From: Candidatus Taylorbacteria bacterium RIFCSPLOWO2_12_FULL_43_20
Lineage (GTDB): Bacteria > Patescibacteriota > Minisyncoccia > Phycocordibacterales > HO2-43-120
Direction: 5' to 3'
Assembly (NCBI GenBank): GCA_001821295.1
Contig: MHSK01000010.1
Coordinates: 1-37,662 of the forward strand
DNA: 37,662 bases
Shown here: positions 12,368-20,328 of the stretch, piece after piece
Position numbering within the stretch: the stretch's first letter is position 1
Layout of the letters: every line of letters begins with the position of its first letter
Program-made: the position numbers and the translations under genes
Notes under the pieces: generated by a model
What the model was told of the DNA's origin: nothing
Database searches by the model: none
The model's input: only the letters and a program-made list of their open reading frames with translations

Positions 12368-13291
12368 ATGGCCAATCGGCACCTTTTGAGATCAATAGCG
12401 ATGCAGTCACTCTTTGAGTGGGATTTTGCGTCCAAGAAAGCGGGAGAGATAGCGGACATAGTCAGGCGCAACTCCAAGGAGTTTGCTCCGGGTGTTACAG
12501 ACATCTCTTTTATACTCTCGCTCACAGACAATGTTATAAAAAAAAGATCCGATCTGGATCAGCTGATAGAAAAAGCGGCCCCTGAATGGCCGCTGGATAA
12601 GATTTCCGTAGTGGATAGAAACGTCTTGCGCATGGGCTTGTATGAGCTTTTGTTTTCAGATAGGGAGGAGGTTCCGGCCAAGGTCGCGATCAATGAAGCC
12701 ATAGAGCTCGCGAAATCTTTCGGAGGAGAAAATAGCGGCAAATTCGTGAACGGCGTGCTCGGCTCGGTATATAAAGAGCTGGGAGAACCCGGGAAAGACG
12801 CGGTCTCCAAAAGCAAAAAGCATAACCCCGACATTCCTTATGAGGAGATGCCGGTGCAAAAGCTGGGAGGATCCGTAGTCTACGCCAAGAATAAAGGTGA
12901 AATATATTTGGCTCTGGTTCATGATATCTTCGGCCACTGGACGTTATCAAAGGGTAAATTGGAAACAGGCGAAGATGTTCGGCAGGGTACGATCAGAAAG
13001 ATTAAGGAAGAAATCGGGCTTGACGTAGAAATTAAAGACGATCTGGGAAAGAACGAGTACGTCGCGTCTGACCCCGAGCTCGGAAAAATCAGAAAAGAGG
13101 TGCATTATTTTTTGGCTGAGTCGCCCTATGTGCCTATTGTCCTTGAGAATTCCGGGGGGCTGAATGACGCCAAGTGGTTCAAGGTATCGGAGATCGCTGA
13201 TCTGAATTTTTATAACGACATACTGCCTATCATCACGGAAGCGATTAATCTTTTGCTCAGAGCTCATCCACGATCTAACCGCCAGATATAA
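12368..13291 (+). CDS. nusB: NusB-Nudix fusion protein
   Basis: The 307-residue protein joins two domains. Residues 1-140 are NusB: RHLLRSIAMQSLFEWDF, then PEWPLDKISVVDRNVLRMGLYELLF and EVPAKVAINEAIELAKSFG, ending KFVNGVLGSV. Residues about 160-295 are a Nudix hydrolase, with the box G196-x5-E202-x7-R210, then E214, E215 and G217. The glutamate normally after the arginine is lysine (K211). NusB binds boxA RNA with NusE in antitermination and rRNA maturation. Nudix enzymes hydrolyse nucleoside diphosphates linked to another group; loss of one metal-binding glutamate may change or reduce activity. The C-terminal AHPRSNRQI is encoded in the left arm of a long inverted repeat. Confidence 0.88.
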   Translation: MANRHLLRSIAMQSLFEWDFASKKAGEIADIVRRNSKEFAPGVTDISFILSLTDNVIKKRSDLDQLIEKAAPEWPLDKISVVDRNVLRMGLYELLFSDREEVPAKVAINEAIELAKSFGGENSGKFVNGVLGSVYKELGEPGKDAVSKSKKHNPDIPYEEMPVQKLGGSVVYAKNKGEIYLALVHDIFGHWTLSKGKLETGEDVRQGTIRKIKEEIGLDVEIKDDLGKNEYVASDPELGKIRKEVHYFLAESPYVPIVLENSGGLNDAKWFKVSEIADLNFYNDILPIITEAINLLLRAHPRSNRQI

Positions 13292-13480
13292 AGCAAGACA
13301 TGGCTTGCCTGCCGAAATGTCCAAAATTCTGCTGCAAATTGCGTATTTCTCGTCAGCGTACCTCGGTATGCTTCCTCAAAATCCGCAATTTTCGCAAAGA
13401 ATTTTGAACATTTCGTCTAGCCATTATGGTTCAATTGCTTCACCATCCTGAGGAACTCGAAGGAGATCGTGGATGGGCTC
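13260..13480. repeat. 221-bp nested inverted repeat between nusB-nudix and rnc
   Basis: Three nested stems: GAGCTCATCCACGATCT (13260-13276) with 13464-13480 (16 of 17), GAAATGTCCAAAATTCT (13314-13330) with 13398-13414 (16 of 17), and AAATTGCG (13336-13343) with CGCAATTT (13384-13391). The left outer arm is inside the nusB-nudix coding end. It may be a mobile palindromic element or a folded RNA with an RNase III-type stem. Confidence 0.8.
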
Positions 13481-13537
13481 TTAAAAAATGACGGTTTTGC
13501 TTTTGCTTGTTATTCAGTCTAATTTTGTATTGCTATC

Positions 13538-14230
13538 GTGACATTTGAATCATTTGAGAAAAAAATCGGTGTGACTTTCCGAGACAAATCGCTTTTGAGG
13601 ACAGCTTTCACGCACCGTTCTTACATAAACGAGAACAAAGGTTCAGGGATGGAGCACAACGAGCGCCTTGAGTTTCTTGGAGACGCGGTGCTGGAACTTG
13701 TGTCAACCGTATACTTATTCAACAAGTATCCGCGCAAAAATGAAGGTGATTTGACTTCATATCGATCAGCTCTGGTAAATGCCGCCACGCTGTCTGAGAT
13801 CGCCACGGAGCTTGATATGGACAGCTATCTTCTATTGTCTAAAGGAGAGAGCAAGGACAAAGGCAGAGCCAGGCAAATAATCTTGGCAAATACAATAGAG
13901 GCGTTGATCGGCGCCATTTATTTGGATCAAGGTTATGAAGGAGCCGAGATATTTATTAATAAATACATAACTCCTCTTATAGATGATATAGCCAAGACCG
14001 GCAAGTGGATGGATTCAAAGAGCAGCTTTCAAGAAAAAGCTCAGGACAAAGTCGGGTTCACCCCGTCTTATAAAGTTGTCAGGGAAACCGGTCCCGATCA
14101 CGATAAATTTTTTACCATAGCCGTTTTTCTGGGCGACGAAAAAATAGCCGAGGGAGAAGGAAAATCAAAACAGGAGGCCGAACAAAACGCGGCCAAAAAT
14201 GCGCTGACCGTAAAAAAATGGATCTACTGA
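13538..14230 (+). CDS. rnc: Ribonuclease III
   Basis: The 230-residue protein has the RNase III signature HNERLEFLGDAVLEL (E42, D49) and the second metal-site helix ILANTIEALIGAIYLDQG, followed by a double-stranded RNA-binding domain from about residue 157 (KSSFQEKAQDKVGFTPSYKV to GEGKSKQEAEQNAAKNAL). It cleaves dsRNA in rRNA and mRNA processing. The metal-site position that is Asp114 in E. coli is Asn here, a variant also seen elsewhere, to my recollection. The start is GTG 13538; no upstream in-frame ATG fits. smc follows after 21 bp, as is common in Firmicutes and CPR. Confidence 0.95.
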   Translation: MTFESFEKKIGVTFRDKSLLRTAFTHRSYINENKGSGMEHNERLEFLGDAVLELVSTVYLFNKYPRKNEGDLTSYRSALVNAATLSEIATELDMDSYLLLSKGESKDKGRARQIILANTIEALIGAIYLDQGYEGAEIFINKYITPLIDDIAKTGKWMDSKSSFQEKAQDKVGFTPSYKVVRETGPDHDKFFTIAVFLGDEKIAEGEGKSKQEAEQNAAKNALTVKKWIY

Positions 14231-14251
14231 TTGCCGCTAAAACATTGAGCC

Positions 14252-16516
14252 ATGCATCTTAAACGTCTTGAATTATCTGGATTCAAATCATTCGCCAAAA
14301 AGAGCGTGCTTGATTTCAATTCGCGCATTACTTCCATTGTCGGTCCTAATGGATCGGGAAAAAGCAACATTGCGGAAGCGTTCAGATTTGTCCTTGGCGA
14401 GCAGTCTCTCAAATCTATGAGAGGCAAGAAAGGCGAGGATATGATTTTCAACGGATCTTCCAGCATGGGCCGGCTTAACCGCGCTTCGGTAAAGGTTGTG
14501 TTTGATAATATCGGCAAAATGCTAAACGTGGATTTTGACGAGGTGGCGCTGGAGAGAGTCGTACACAGGGATGGCATAAACGAATATTTCGTAAACGGCA
14601 CGCAAGTGCGTTTGAAGGACATAGTTGAGCTTCTAGCCGGCGCGCATATCGGCGCGACCGGCCATCATATTATTTCACAGGGCGAAGCGGACAAGATTTT
14701 GAATTCAAACATTAGAGAAAGGAGAGAAATGCTGGAGGATGCTCTCGGGCTGAAAATATATGAATATAAGAAAAAGGAGTCGGAAGCGAAACTTGAAAAG
14801 ACCGAGGAAAACGTCAAATCAGTGGAGTCGTTGAGAAGGGAGCTTTCTCCTCGTTTGAAATTCCTGGAGAAACAAGTGGAGAAAGTGGAAAAAGCGCGGC
14901 AGATGAAAATAGAGCTGGGTCAGCTGTACAGAGAATATTTTTATGATGAGGATTTGTACATAGCCGATCAGAAAAAACTGCTGGCGGACGCCAAGAAACC
15001 GCCGGCGGAAGAGCTGAAGATGTTGGAGAAAAAATTGCGTGAGCAGAAAAAGATATTGGAGGAATCGGGAAAAGGCGGCTCTCGCGGAAATAGTTTAATG
15101 CATCTCGAAGAAAGAATAAAAAAAGCCCGCGATGAGAGGGAGTCGTTGAACAGGAACCTCGGGAGGATAGAAGGTGAAATCGACGCCATTAAACGAAATA
15201 TGGAAAGGTCGGCTCGCATGGCCGGCGCGAATGGCGTATCCACCGTTCCTTTAACTGATCTTGAAGGAATATATGAGCGGATGCGAGAACTTTTTGACGA
15301 GGGCGAGGGGAGTGAAAATCCGAGTGTTACCAAGTCGGTCTTGAGGAGAGTGCGCGAAATTATAGTAGGATTCATAACTGCCGCCAAGAACAAGAAAGAC
15401 ATTCCGATCGAACAAAGCGCCGATATTTCGCGGCTTGGGGATGAGAAAAAAAAGGCGGAGGAACGTATATTAGTTTTGAAGGCCGAGGAGGGAAGCGCTG
15501 AGGAAGAATATCTGAAAATAAAGGATGATATTGATAAGGAGAAAGCGGGAAGCGTGGAGGCGGAGAAAAACATGTTGCGTATCATGGCGCGGCAAAGGGA
15601 AATCGTCTCAGATTTGTCCGCGATAAGAGCCAATGAAGATCGGTTGGCCGTGGAAGAAGAAGATTTCAAAAGAGAACTGTATGAAGCAGGCATGCTCGCG
15701 GGCAGGGCGGCGCTGGATTATAAAAACAGCGGAGGAGATACGAGCCAAGATCAATGTCCTTCCTCAAAGGAGCAACGTCAAAAACAACATGACAGAATGA
15801 AGCAAATAGAGAGGATCAAAATACGGCTGGAAGAGTCTGGCACCGGCGGAGAAGATATTATAAAGGAATTTACCGAGGCCAAAGAGCGGGATGTTTTCTT
15901 GGCAAAAGAGCTTCAGGATTTGGCGGCTAGCGCCGAAACCCTCGGGGGACTTATTGCCGACCTGGAAACGAAACTTGATGTTGAATTCAAGGAAGGCGTA
16001 GCCAAGATTAATGAAAAATTTCAAGAATTTTTTTCCATTATGTTCGGCGGCGGCGAGGCGTCGCTCATGGTGGTAAAAGAGCAGAGAAGGAAAAAGAAGG
16101 GGCTTTTGGAAGAGCTGGAAAATGACGAGTTGGGGGGCGAAAACTTTGAGGAGGAAAGCGCGGAGGGTATTGAAATAAACGTCAGTTTGCCGCGAAAAAA
16201 GATCAAAGGTCTGGTGATGCTCTCCGGTGGTGAAAGAGCTCTCGCGTCCATTGCTCTTCTTTTTGCCATGAGTCAGGTGAATCCGCCGCCTTTTATAATC
16301 CTAGATGAAACCGATGCCGCTCTGGATGAAGCCAATTCAAAAAAGTACGGAGACATGATTGAAAGTTTGGCCAAAGTGTCACAGCTTATTCTCATAACCC
16401 ACAACAGGGAAACCATGTCCAGAGCGGGAATGCTTTACGGGGTGACAATGGGCGCGGAAGGCGTTTCAAAGCTTCTCTCCGTTTCATTTGATGAGGCCGT
16501 GGAAGTGGCAAAGTAA
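14252..16516 (+). CDS. smc: SMC-family chromosome segregation ATPase, short form
   Basis: The protein has the SMC head motifs: KSFAKKSVLDF and Walker A GPNGSGKS (31-38), a Q-loop-like HHIISQGEADKIL, the signature LSGGERALASIALLFAM (657 on), Walker B FIILDETDAAL (681-691), and a switch LILITHNRETM. It is 754 residues, against about 1,150-1,200 for typical bacterial SMC. The coiled-coil arms (about 150-345 and 390-600) are short, and I see no canonical hinge between them, only a segment at about 335-390 ending in RREIIVGFITAAKNKK. SMC dimers organise and separate chromosomes with ScpA/ScpB, which are not in this window. It is likely co-transcribed with rnc. Confidence 0.88.
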   Translation: MHLKRLELSGFKSFAKKSVLDFNSRITSIVGPNGSGKSNIAEAFRFVLGEQSLKSMRGKKGEDMIFNGSSSMGRLNRASVKVVFDNIGKMLNVDFDEVALERVVHRDGINEYFVNGTQVRLKDIVELLAGAHIGATGHHIISQGEADKILNSNIRERREMLEDALGLKIYEYKKKESEAKLEKTEENVKSVESLRRELSPRLKFLEKQVEKVEKARQMKIELGQLYREYFYDEDLYIADQKKLLADAKKPPAEELKMLEKKLREQKKILEESGKGGSRGNSLMHLEERIKKARDERESLNRNLGRIEGEIDAIKRNMERSARMAGANGVSTVPLTDLEGIYERMRELFDEGEGSENPSVTKSVLRRVREIIVGFITAAKNKKDIPIEQSADISRLGDEKKKAEERILVLKAEEGSAEEEYLKIKDDIDKEKAGSVEAEKNMLRIMARQREIVSDLSAIRANEDRLAVEEEDFKRELYEAGMLAGRAALDYKNSGGDTSQDQCPSSKEQRQKQHDRMKQIERIKIRLEESGTGGEDIIKEFTEAKERDVFLAKELQDLAASAETLGGLIADLETKLDVEFKEGVAKINEKFQEFFSIMFGGGEASLMVVKEQRRKKKGLLEELENDELGGENFEEESAEGIEINVSLPRKKIKGLVMLSGGERALASIALLFAMSQVNPPPFIILDETDAALDEANSKKYGDMIESLAKVSQLILITHNRETMSRAGMLYGVTMGAEGVSKLLSVSFDEAVEVAK

Positions 16517-16544
16517 GATAAGACATCCGCAATCCGCTCCCATT

Positions 16545-16563
16545 CCTCCTTTCCTAAAGGAGG
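16545..16563. repeat. CCTCCTTT hairpin after smc
   Basis: CCTCCTTT (16545-16552) pairs with AAAGGAGG (16556-16563). It resembles the CTTCCCCTCT hairpin of module B and may be a relative or a weak terminator. Confidence 0.45.
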
Positions 16564-16631
16564 TGGTCGTAGACCGGAGGATTTCTCTTCTCTTATAAAG
16601 CTAACAGCCAATAGTTAACAGTTAAAAGCTA

Positions 16632-16774
16632 GTAACCGCTCACAGAGCCGAATAACCCGCTAACTGTAACACTTTTTTTTCTGTCATTCCCGCGAAGGCG
16701 GGAATCCAGATTATAAAGATGGTCTAGATTCCCGCCTTCGCGGGAATGACAGTCCTCGGGGTGTGAGCGGTTAC
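16632..16774. repeat. Composite GCGGGAATGACA repeat (R2)
   Basis: The core is TGTCATTCCCGCGAAGGCGGGAAT and its inverse (16682-16751). Outer arms GTAACCGCTCAC (16632) and GTGAGCGGTTAC (16763-16774) are also inverted, so the whole unit is about 143 bp. A run of eight T precedes the core. It fills the gap between smc and rnr. Confidence 0.85.
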
Positions 16775-16788
16775 AAAAGCTACTACTA

Positions 16789-16817
16789 ATGACTAAAACC
16801 GGTATTCCTGATATATT
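16789..16817 (+). promoter_or_regulatory. Extended -10 promoter of rnr
   Basis: ATGACT (16789-16794), a 17-bp spacer, and TGATATATT with the -10 at 16812-16817. The -10 ends exactly 6 nt before ATG 16824, so the transcript would start at the AUG. Confidence 0.65.
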
Positions 16818-16823
16818 AACCGC

Positions 16824-18833
16824 ATGAAAAAAGAAAATGGGCAAGGGAAAGGCGAGCGAAATAAATGGCGGGCAAAACGCGGTTTCCGCGGGAAAAAAAC
16901 CAAAGCAAAGAAAAACGATGAGGAAAAGACTGTGATCGGAGACATATTTCTCACCAGAAAAGGCGTGGGGTATCTTGAGGTATCCGAGCACGAAGAAGAC
17001 GCTGAAATCAGCCCCGACATGTTGCGCGGAGCATTTCACGGCGACAAGGTTGAGGCGAAAATTTTCAAGCGGGGGAAGGATAAAATGGGCGCGGAAGTGG
17101 TGAGGGTAATAGAGCGAGCGAAGAAGAGATTCGTCGGTACGCTGGCGAAAGAAAAAGGCAGGGTATTTTTGGTGCCTGATGACCAGCGTTTTTATCTTGA
17201 TATAGAGATAAAAGATAAGCTTGACGCTCTGCCGAACGAGAAAGCTCTGGCAGAAATTACCGAATGGAGGGAGAACGGACATCCCATGGGAAAAATACTG
17301 AAAATTATCGGAAAAAAAGGCGAGCACAATACCGAAATGGAATCTATCATTCTGGACAAAGGGTTTGCCACGTCTTTTTCCTCAAGTGTTGAGGAAGCCG
17401 CTCTGGAGGTAAAGCAAAAATCTCTGCCGATAAGCCAAGAGGATATTCGCGCTAGAAAAGATTTGCGTGATATTTTGACGTTTACAATTGATCCGGAAAA
17501 CGCCAAGGATTTTGACGACGCCATATCGTACAGGAAATTGAATGACGGACTCTTTGAGATCGGAGTGCATATTGCCGACGTCTCTCATTATGTAAGGCCG
17601 GAGAGCGTGCTGGATAAAGAGGCGTCCAAGCGAGCTTTTTCCATATATCTCGTGGATAGGACCATACCGATGCTTCCGGAAATACTTTCAAACGGGATCT
17701 GTAGCCTGAATCCAGGCGAAGATAAGCTGACCTTCTCGGCCATTTTTGAAATTACGGAGAATGCTGAGATAACCAAAAGATGGTTTGGAAAGACCGTAAT
17801 AAGATCCGACAAAAGATTTACCTATGAAGAGGCTCAGGACGCTCTCAATAATGATAAGCGCAAATATCACGAGGAACTTTCTCGGCTGAATGGTATTGCC
17901 AAAATATTGGCTAAACGCAAATTTGCCGCGGGCGCTCTGGATTTTGAAACAGAGGAAATCAGATTCAATCTTGATCCGAAAGGAAGGCCTCTCGGGGTTT
18001 TCAAAAAAGAACGTCTGGATACTCACAAGCTGGTAGAGGAATTTATGCTTTTGGCGAATAAGGAAGTGGCGGAATACATAAATAGAGAAAACAAAAAAAG
18101 AGGCGTGGCGAGCGGCGCGTTCATTTATCGCGTTCACGACGTTCCCAACAAGGACAAGTTGGCTGACCTTTCTATTTTTGTCAAAGCTTTGGGTTACGAT
18201 ATGGAGTCACACGGCGGCAAAATCACCTCAAAGCACATAAAAAAACTTCTTGAAAGCATGGAGGGTAAGCCGCATGAGTCGCTTATAAAAACTGCCGCTA
18301 TACGTTCCATGTCCAAGGCCGTTTATTCCACGAGAAATATCGGCCATTTCGGTCTAGCTTTTGAACATTACGCTCATTTTACTTCTCCTATCAGGCGATA
18401 CCCCGACCTTTTGGCGCATAGAGTGATTTTTTCTTATCTGAACAATAAGCCAATGGGGCGAAACGAAGCGGGATATTTTGAAAAAATGGCCGTGTTATCA
18501 AGCGAGAAAGAGATCATGGCCGCGGAGGCAGAGAGAGCGTCAATCAAATATAAGCAGGTAGAATACATGAGCGATAAAATCGGGCAGACATTTGAAGGAA
18601 TCATATCGGGAGTAACAGAGTGGGGGATGTACGTGGAAGAAAAAGAAACAAAATGTGAAGGCATGATACGCTTGAAGGACCTCGGAGACGATTTTTACGT
18701 ATACAATGATAAAACTTATTCAGTGGTCGGGCAAAAGAAAAAAAAGAAATTTACTCTTGGCGACAGCGTGACTTTCAAAGTTGTCGCTGCCGATCTTGAA
18801 AGAAAGACATTGGACTATAAACTCGCGCTCTAA
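16824..18833 (+). CDS. rnr: Ribonuclease R (RNB family 3'-5' exoribonuclease)
   Basis: The 669-residue protein starts with a basic tail, then a cold-shock-like region (about 35-100), the RNB catalytic domain (about 210-540), and a C-terminal S1 domain (about 585-665, EGIISGVTEWGMYVEE). The RNB metal site is intact: D223, D229, D231 and D232 in TIDPENAKDFDDAI, with HIADVSHYV following. RNase R degrades structured RNA processively from the 3' end and helps rRNA and mRNA turnover. The N-terminal helix-turn-helix domain of E. coli RNase R is missing. It starts at an ATG set 6 nt after an extended -10. The neighbours rnc, rpsP and khpA are also RNA-related. Confidence 0.93.
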   Translation: MKKENGQGKGERNKWRAKRGFRGKKTKAKKNDEEKTVIGDIFLTRKGVGYLEVSEHEEDAEISPDMLRGAFHGDKVEAKIFKRGKDKMGAEVVRVIERAKKRFVGTLAKEKGRVFLVPDDQRFYLDIEIKDKLDALPNEKALAEITEWRENGHPMGKILKIIGKKGEHNTEMESIILDKGFATSFSSSVEEAALEVKQKSLPISQEDIRARKDLRDILTFTIDPENAKDFDDAISYRKLNDGLFEIGVHIADVSHYVRPESVLDKEASKRAFSIYLVDRTIPMLPEILSNGICSLNPGEDKLTFSAIFEITENAEITKRWFGKTVIRSDKRFTYEEAQDALNNDKRKYHEELSRLNGIAKILAKRKFAAGALDFETEEIRFNLDPKGRPLGVFKKERLDTHKLVEEFMLLANKEVAEYINRENKKRGVASGAFIYRVHDVPNKDKLADLSIFVKALGYDMESHGGKITSKHIKKLLESMEGKPHESLIKTAAIRSMSKAVYSTRNIGHFGLAFEHYAHFTSPIRRYPDLLAHRVIFSYLNNKPMGRNEAGYFEKMAVLSSEKEIMAAEAERASIKYKQVEYMSDKIGQTFEGIISGVTEWGMYVEEKETKCEGMIRLKDLGDDFYVYNDKTYSVVGQKKKKKFTLGDSVTFKVVAADLERKTLDYKLAL

Positions 18834-18909
18834 ATTATCCAAACCCTCCCTTTGGCTGAAAAAAGGCAGACAATATAAGGGTTGTTGGGAGCGATTTACA
18901 GGATGTTCA

Positions 18910-18993
18910 CTTTCCCTCTAAAGAGGGGGAAGAAGACATCGCCCGTCTGAAGAATGTCAACACTTAGTGTTGACATTCTTCAGTGAAGCGATG
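18910..18993. repeat. Module-B-like hairpin and AAGAATGTCAAC palindrome
   Basis: First, CTTTCCCTCT (18910-18919) pairs with AGAGGGGGAAG. Then CATCGC (18937-18942) and GCGATG (18988-18993) enclose a perfect 18-1-18 palindrome with arms CTGAAGAATGTCAACACT (18947-18964) and its complement (18966-18983). The second palindrome ends just before the rpsP -35. A related one lies at 21970. Confidence 0.8.
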
Positions 18994-19000
18994 CAAGTGA

Positions 19001-19029
19001 TTGACGGCGATATTTTAGTCTGCTAGTAT
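19001..19029 (+). promoter_or_regulatory. Promoter of rpsP
   Basis: TTGACG (19001-19006), a 17-bp spacer, and extended -10 TGCTAGTAT (hexamer 19024-19029). It ends 7 nt before ATG 19037, so the mRNA is probably leaderless. Confidence 0.7.
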
Positions 19030-19036
19030 AGCGATT

Positions 19037-19429
19037 ATGTTAATGATCAGATTACAGCGCGTTGGAAGAAAGAATCAGCCATATTTCAGGTTTGTTCTGA
19101 CCGAGTCGCGCAATTCAACAAAGAGCGGTAAGTTCAGCGAGGTGCTGGGATTTTTTGATTTTAGGAAAAACGGTCAGCATTCCATTAACGCTGAGCGGGT
19201 AAAATTCTGGATGGAGAAAGGGGCGACACCGACCGACACCGTGCACAACTATCTGGTAAAAAGCGGAATCATACAGGGTAAAAAAAGAAACGTCGCTTCC
19301 AAGAAAAATACCGTAAAAAATGAGCCTCCCAAAGAAGAAGTAGAACCAAAAGCGGAAGAACCCGCGCCTACGTCTGACTCCTCGGGAGAAAAAATGACGG
19401 AAGCTCCGGCTGAAGAAAAAAAAGAATAG
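19037..19429 (+). CDS. rpsP: 30S ribosomal protein S16
   Basis: The 130-residue protein begins MLMIRLQRVGRKNQPYFRFVL, the S16 N-terminus, and continues with GFFDFRKNGQ and a helix ending VHNYLVKSGI. The core ends near residue 80; the remaining 50 residues are a low-complexity tail rich in Glu, Lys, Pro and Ala (PPKEEVEPKAEEPAPTSD). S16 is an early assembly protein of the small subunit. The rpsP-khpA-trmD order matches the common bacterial rpsP-ylqC-rimM-trmD cluster, with rimM missing. ATG 19037 is favoured by the promoter; ATG 19043 (MIRLQR) is possible. Confidence 0.95.
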   Translation: MLMIRLQRVGRKNQPYFRFVLTESRNSTKSGKFSEVLGFFDFRKNGQHSINAERVKFWMEKGATPTDTVHNYLVKSGIIQGKKRNVASKKNTVKNEPPKEEVEPKAEEPAPTSDSSGEKMTEAPAEEKKE

Positions 19430-19486
19430 CCGCTGTCGTCTCTGTTCACAAAACCGAGTAATCCGCTAACCGCAACTCTTTTTTTC

Positions 19487-19555
19487 TGTCATTCCCGCGA
19501 AGGCGGGAATCCAGATTTAAATACTTGCTAGATTCCCGCCTTCGCGGGAATGACA
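19487..19555. repeat. GCGGGAATGACA repeat, double-hairpin copy (R3)
   Basis: TGTCATTCCCGCGAAGGCGGGAAT and its inverse are separated by a short variable centre. A truncated GCGCGGGAATGACAC follows (19561 on), as do GGTGTGAGAGC and an upstream run of T. Confidence 0.85.
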
Positions 19556-19749
19556 GAGGAGCGCGGGAATGACACCTATCAAGGTGTGAGAGCTTTTCCG
19601 CTATCACGTTGCATTAATACGTGTTTGTAATATAATGTTTCCAGCAGGCAGGGGCGTAGGTCAACGATTCTTTTCTGCACTTATTTATTAAGATTGATAA
19701 GATTGAGCCGGAGCGGTCGTAAGAACGATTTAGATTCGGCGAAAATAAA
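19556..19749. other. Spacer upstream of khpA
   Basis: Apart from the repeat tail, it holds a TTGCATTAATACGTGTTTGTAATATAATG stretch (19608-19636) with a possible TTGCAT -35 and TATAAT at 19630-19635. This would give a leader of about 110 nt for khpA. I see no other feature. Confidence 0.35.
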
Positions 19750-20058
19750 ATGGAATTAGACGCGCAGTTTTTAGAGTATGTTATCAAAGCTTTGGTTGAC
19801 AATCCCAATGATGTGAAGATCAACCGAACCGTGGACGAGATGGGGGTATTGCTTACGTTAAGCGTTAATCCCGCCGACATGGGTAAGATAATTGGCAGAA
19901 TGGGTAATACTGCCAAGGCCATAAGAACTCTTCTTAGGGTTGTGGGAATGAAAAACAACGCTCGGGTAAACTTGAAGATTAACGAGCCGGAGGGAGGAGA
20001 GAGGCCGGAAAAAGTCACGAAGACGGTGGATGAGGCAATGGAAGATCTAAAAATATAA
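19750..20058 (+). CDS. khpA: KH-domain RNA-binding protein (KhpA/YlqC-like)
   Basis: The 102-residue protein contains one type II KH domain. DAQFLEYVIKALVDNPNDVKI opens it, the LTLSVNPADMGKIIGRMGNTAKAIRTLL segment carries the GxxG loop (GRMG), and ARVNLKI closes the sheet. A C-terminal charged tail follows. KhpA is a small RNA chaperone-like protein of Gram-positive and CPR bacteria that can pair with KhpB. The position between rpsP and trmD is its classical location, which supports the call. A dyad element and a terminator follow. Confidence 0.92.
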   Translation: MELDAQFLEYVIKALVDNPNDVKINRTVDEMGVLLTLSVNPADMGKIIGRMGNTAKAIRTLLRVVGMKNNARVNLKINEPEGGERPEKVTKTVDEAMEDLKI

Positions 20059-20064
20059 TCAATT

Positions 20065-20186
20065 GGACTTACGCAGTCGGCGCATTTCTTCTCTGCAAGC
20101 TCCGTTTGCACCCGCAATGTATAAAAGCATACACTTTGGTCGCAATCCTCGCTTGCGCCTCGAACTGCATCCAACTGCTTAAGTCC
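20065..20186. repeat. GGACTTACGCAGT inverted-repeat element
   Basis: GGACTTACGCAGT (20065-20077) pairs with ACTGCTTAAGTCC (20174-20186), 12 of 13, and GGCGCA (20079-20084) with TGCGCC (20154-20159). The outer ACTTACGC motif also borders several GCGGGAATGACA repeats, suggesting a shared origin. Confidence 0.65.
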
Positions 20187-20196
20187 TAATCAATTT

Positions 20197-20227
20197 AAAA
20201 AACGGCCGCGCAGAGCGGCCGTTTTTT
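20197..20227 (+). terminator. Intrinsic terminator after khpA
   Basis: AAAAAACGGCCGC (20197-20209) pairs with GCGGCCGTTTTTT (20215-20227) across GCAGA. It is strong and ends in six T; the A-run allows bidirectional use. Confidence 0.9.
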
Positions 20228-20245
20228 GTGACCTGGGATTAAAAA

Positions 20246-20269
20246 ATCCCCAAACTTATGTTTGGGGAT
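20246..20269. other. Hairpin upstream of trmD
   Basis: ATCCCCAAAC (20246-20255) pairs with GTTTGGGGAT (20260-20269) with a 4-nt loop. It lies 45 bp before the trmD -10; its role is unknown. Confidence 0.5.
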
Positions 20270-20313
20270 ATAGCAAGAAGATGTATTGTGCTGTACATTT
20301 GCTTCCGAGCGAT

Positions 20314-20319
20314 TATAAT
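20314..20319 (+). promoter_or_regulatory. -10 box of trmD
   Basis: TATAAT ends 9 nt before ATG 20329, giving a leader of about three bases. No good -35; CTGTAC at 17-bp spacing is weak. Confidence 0.5.
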
Positions 20320-20328
20320 CGGTTAATC

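Noticed and set aside
14968-15693. A 241-codon minus-strand frame inside smc
   Set aside because: Serine/phenylalanine-rich antisense of coiled-coil codons (GAA, AAA, GAG); no promoter or motif.
16629-17327. A 232-codon minus-strand frame across the repeat and rnr
   Set aside because: It encodes the palindromic repeat plus antisense of rnr, with no recognisable domain.
20281-20328. Upstream in-frame start of trmD
   Set aside because: It would place 16 residues unlike TrmD in front, and the TATAAT box lies inside that stretch.
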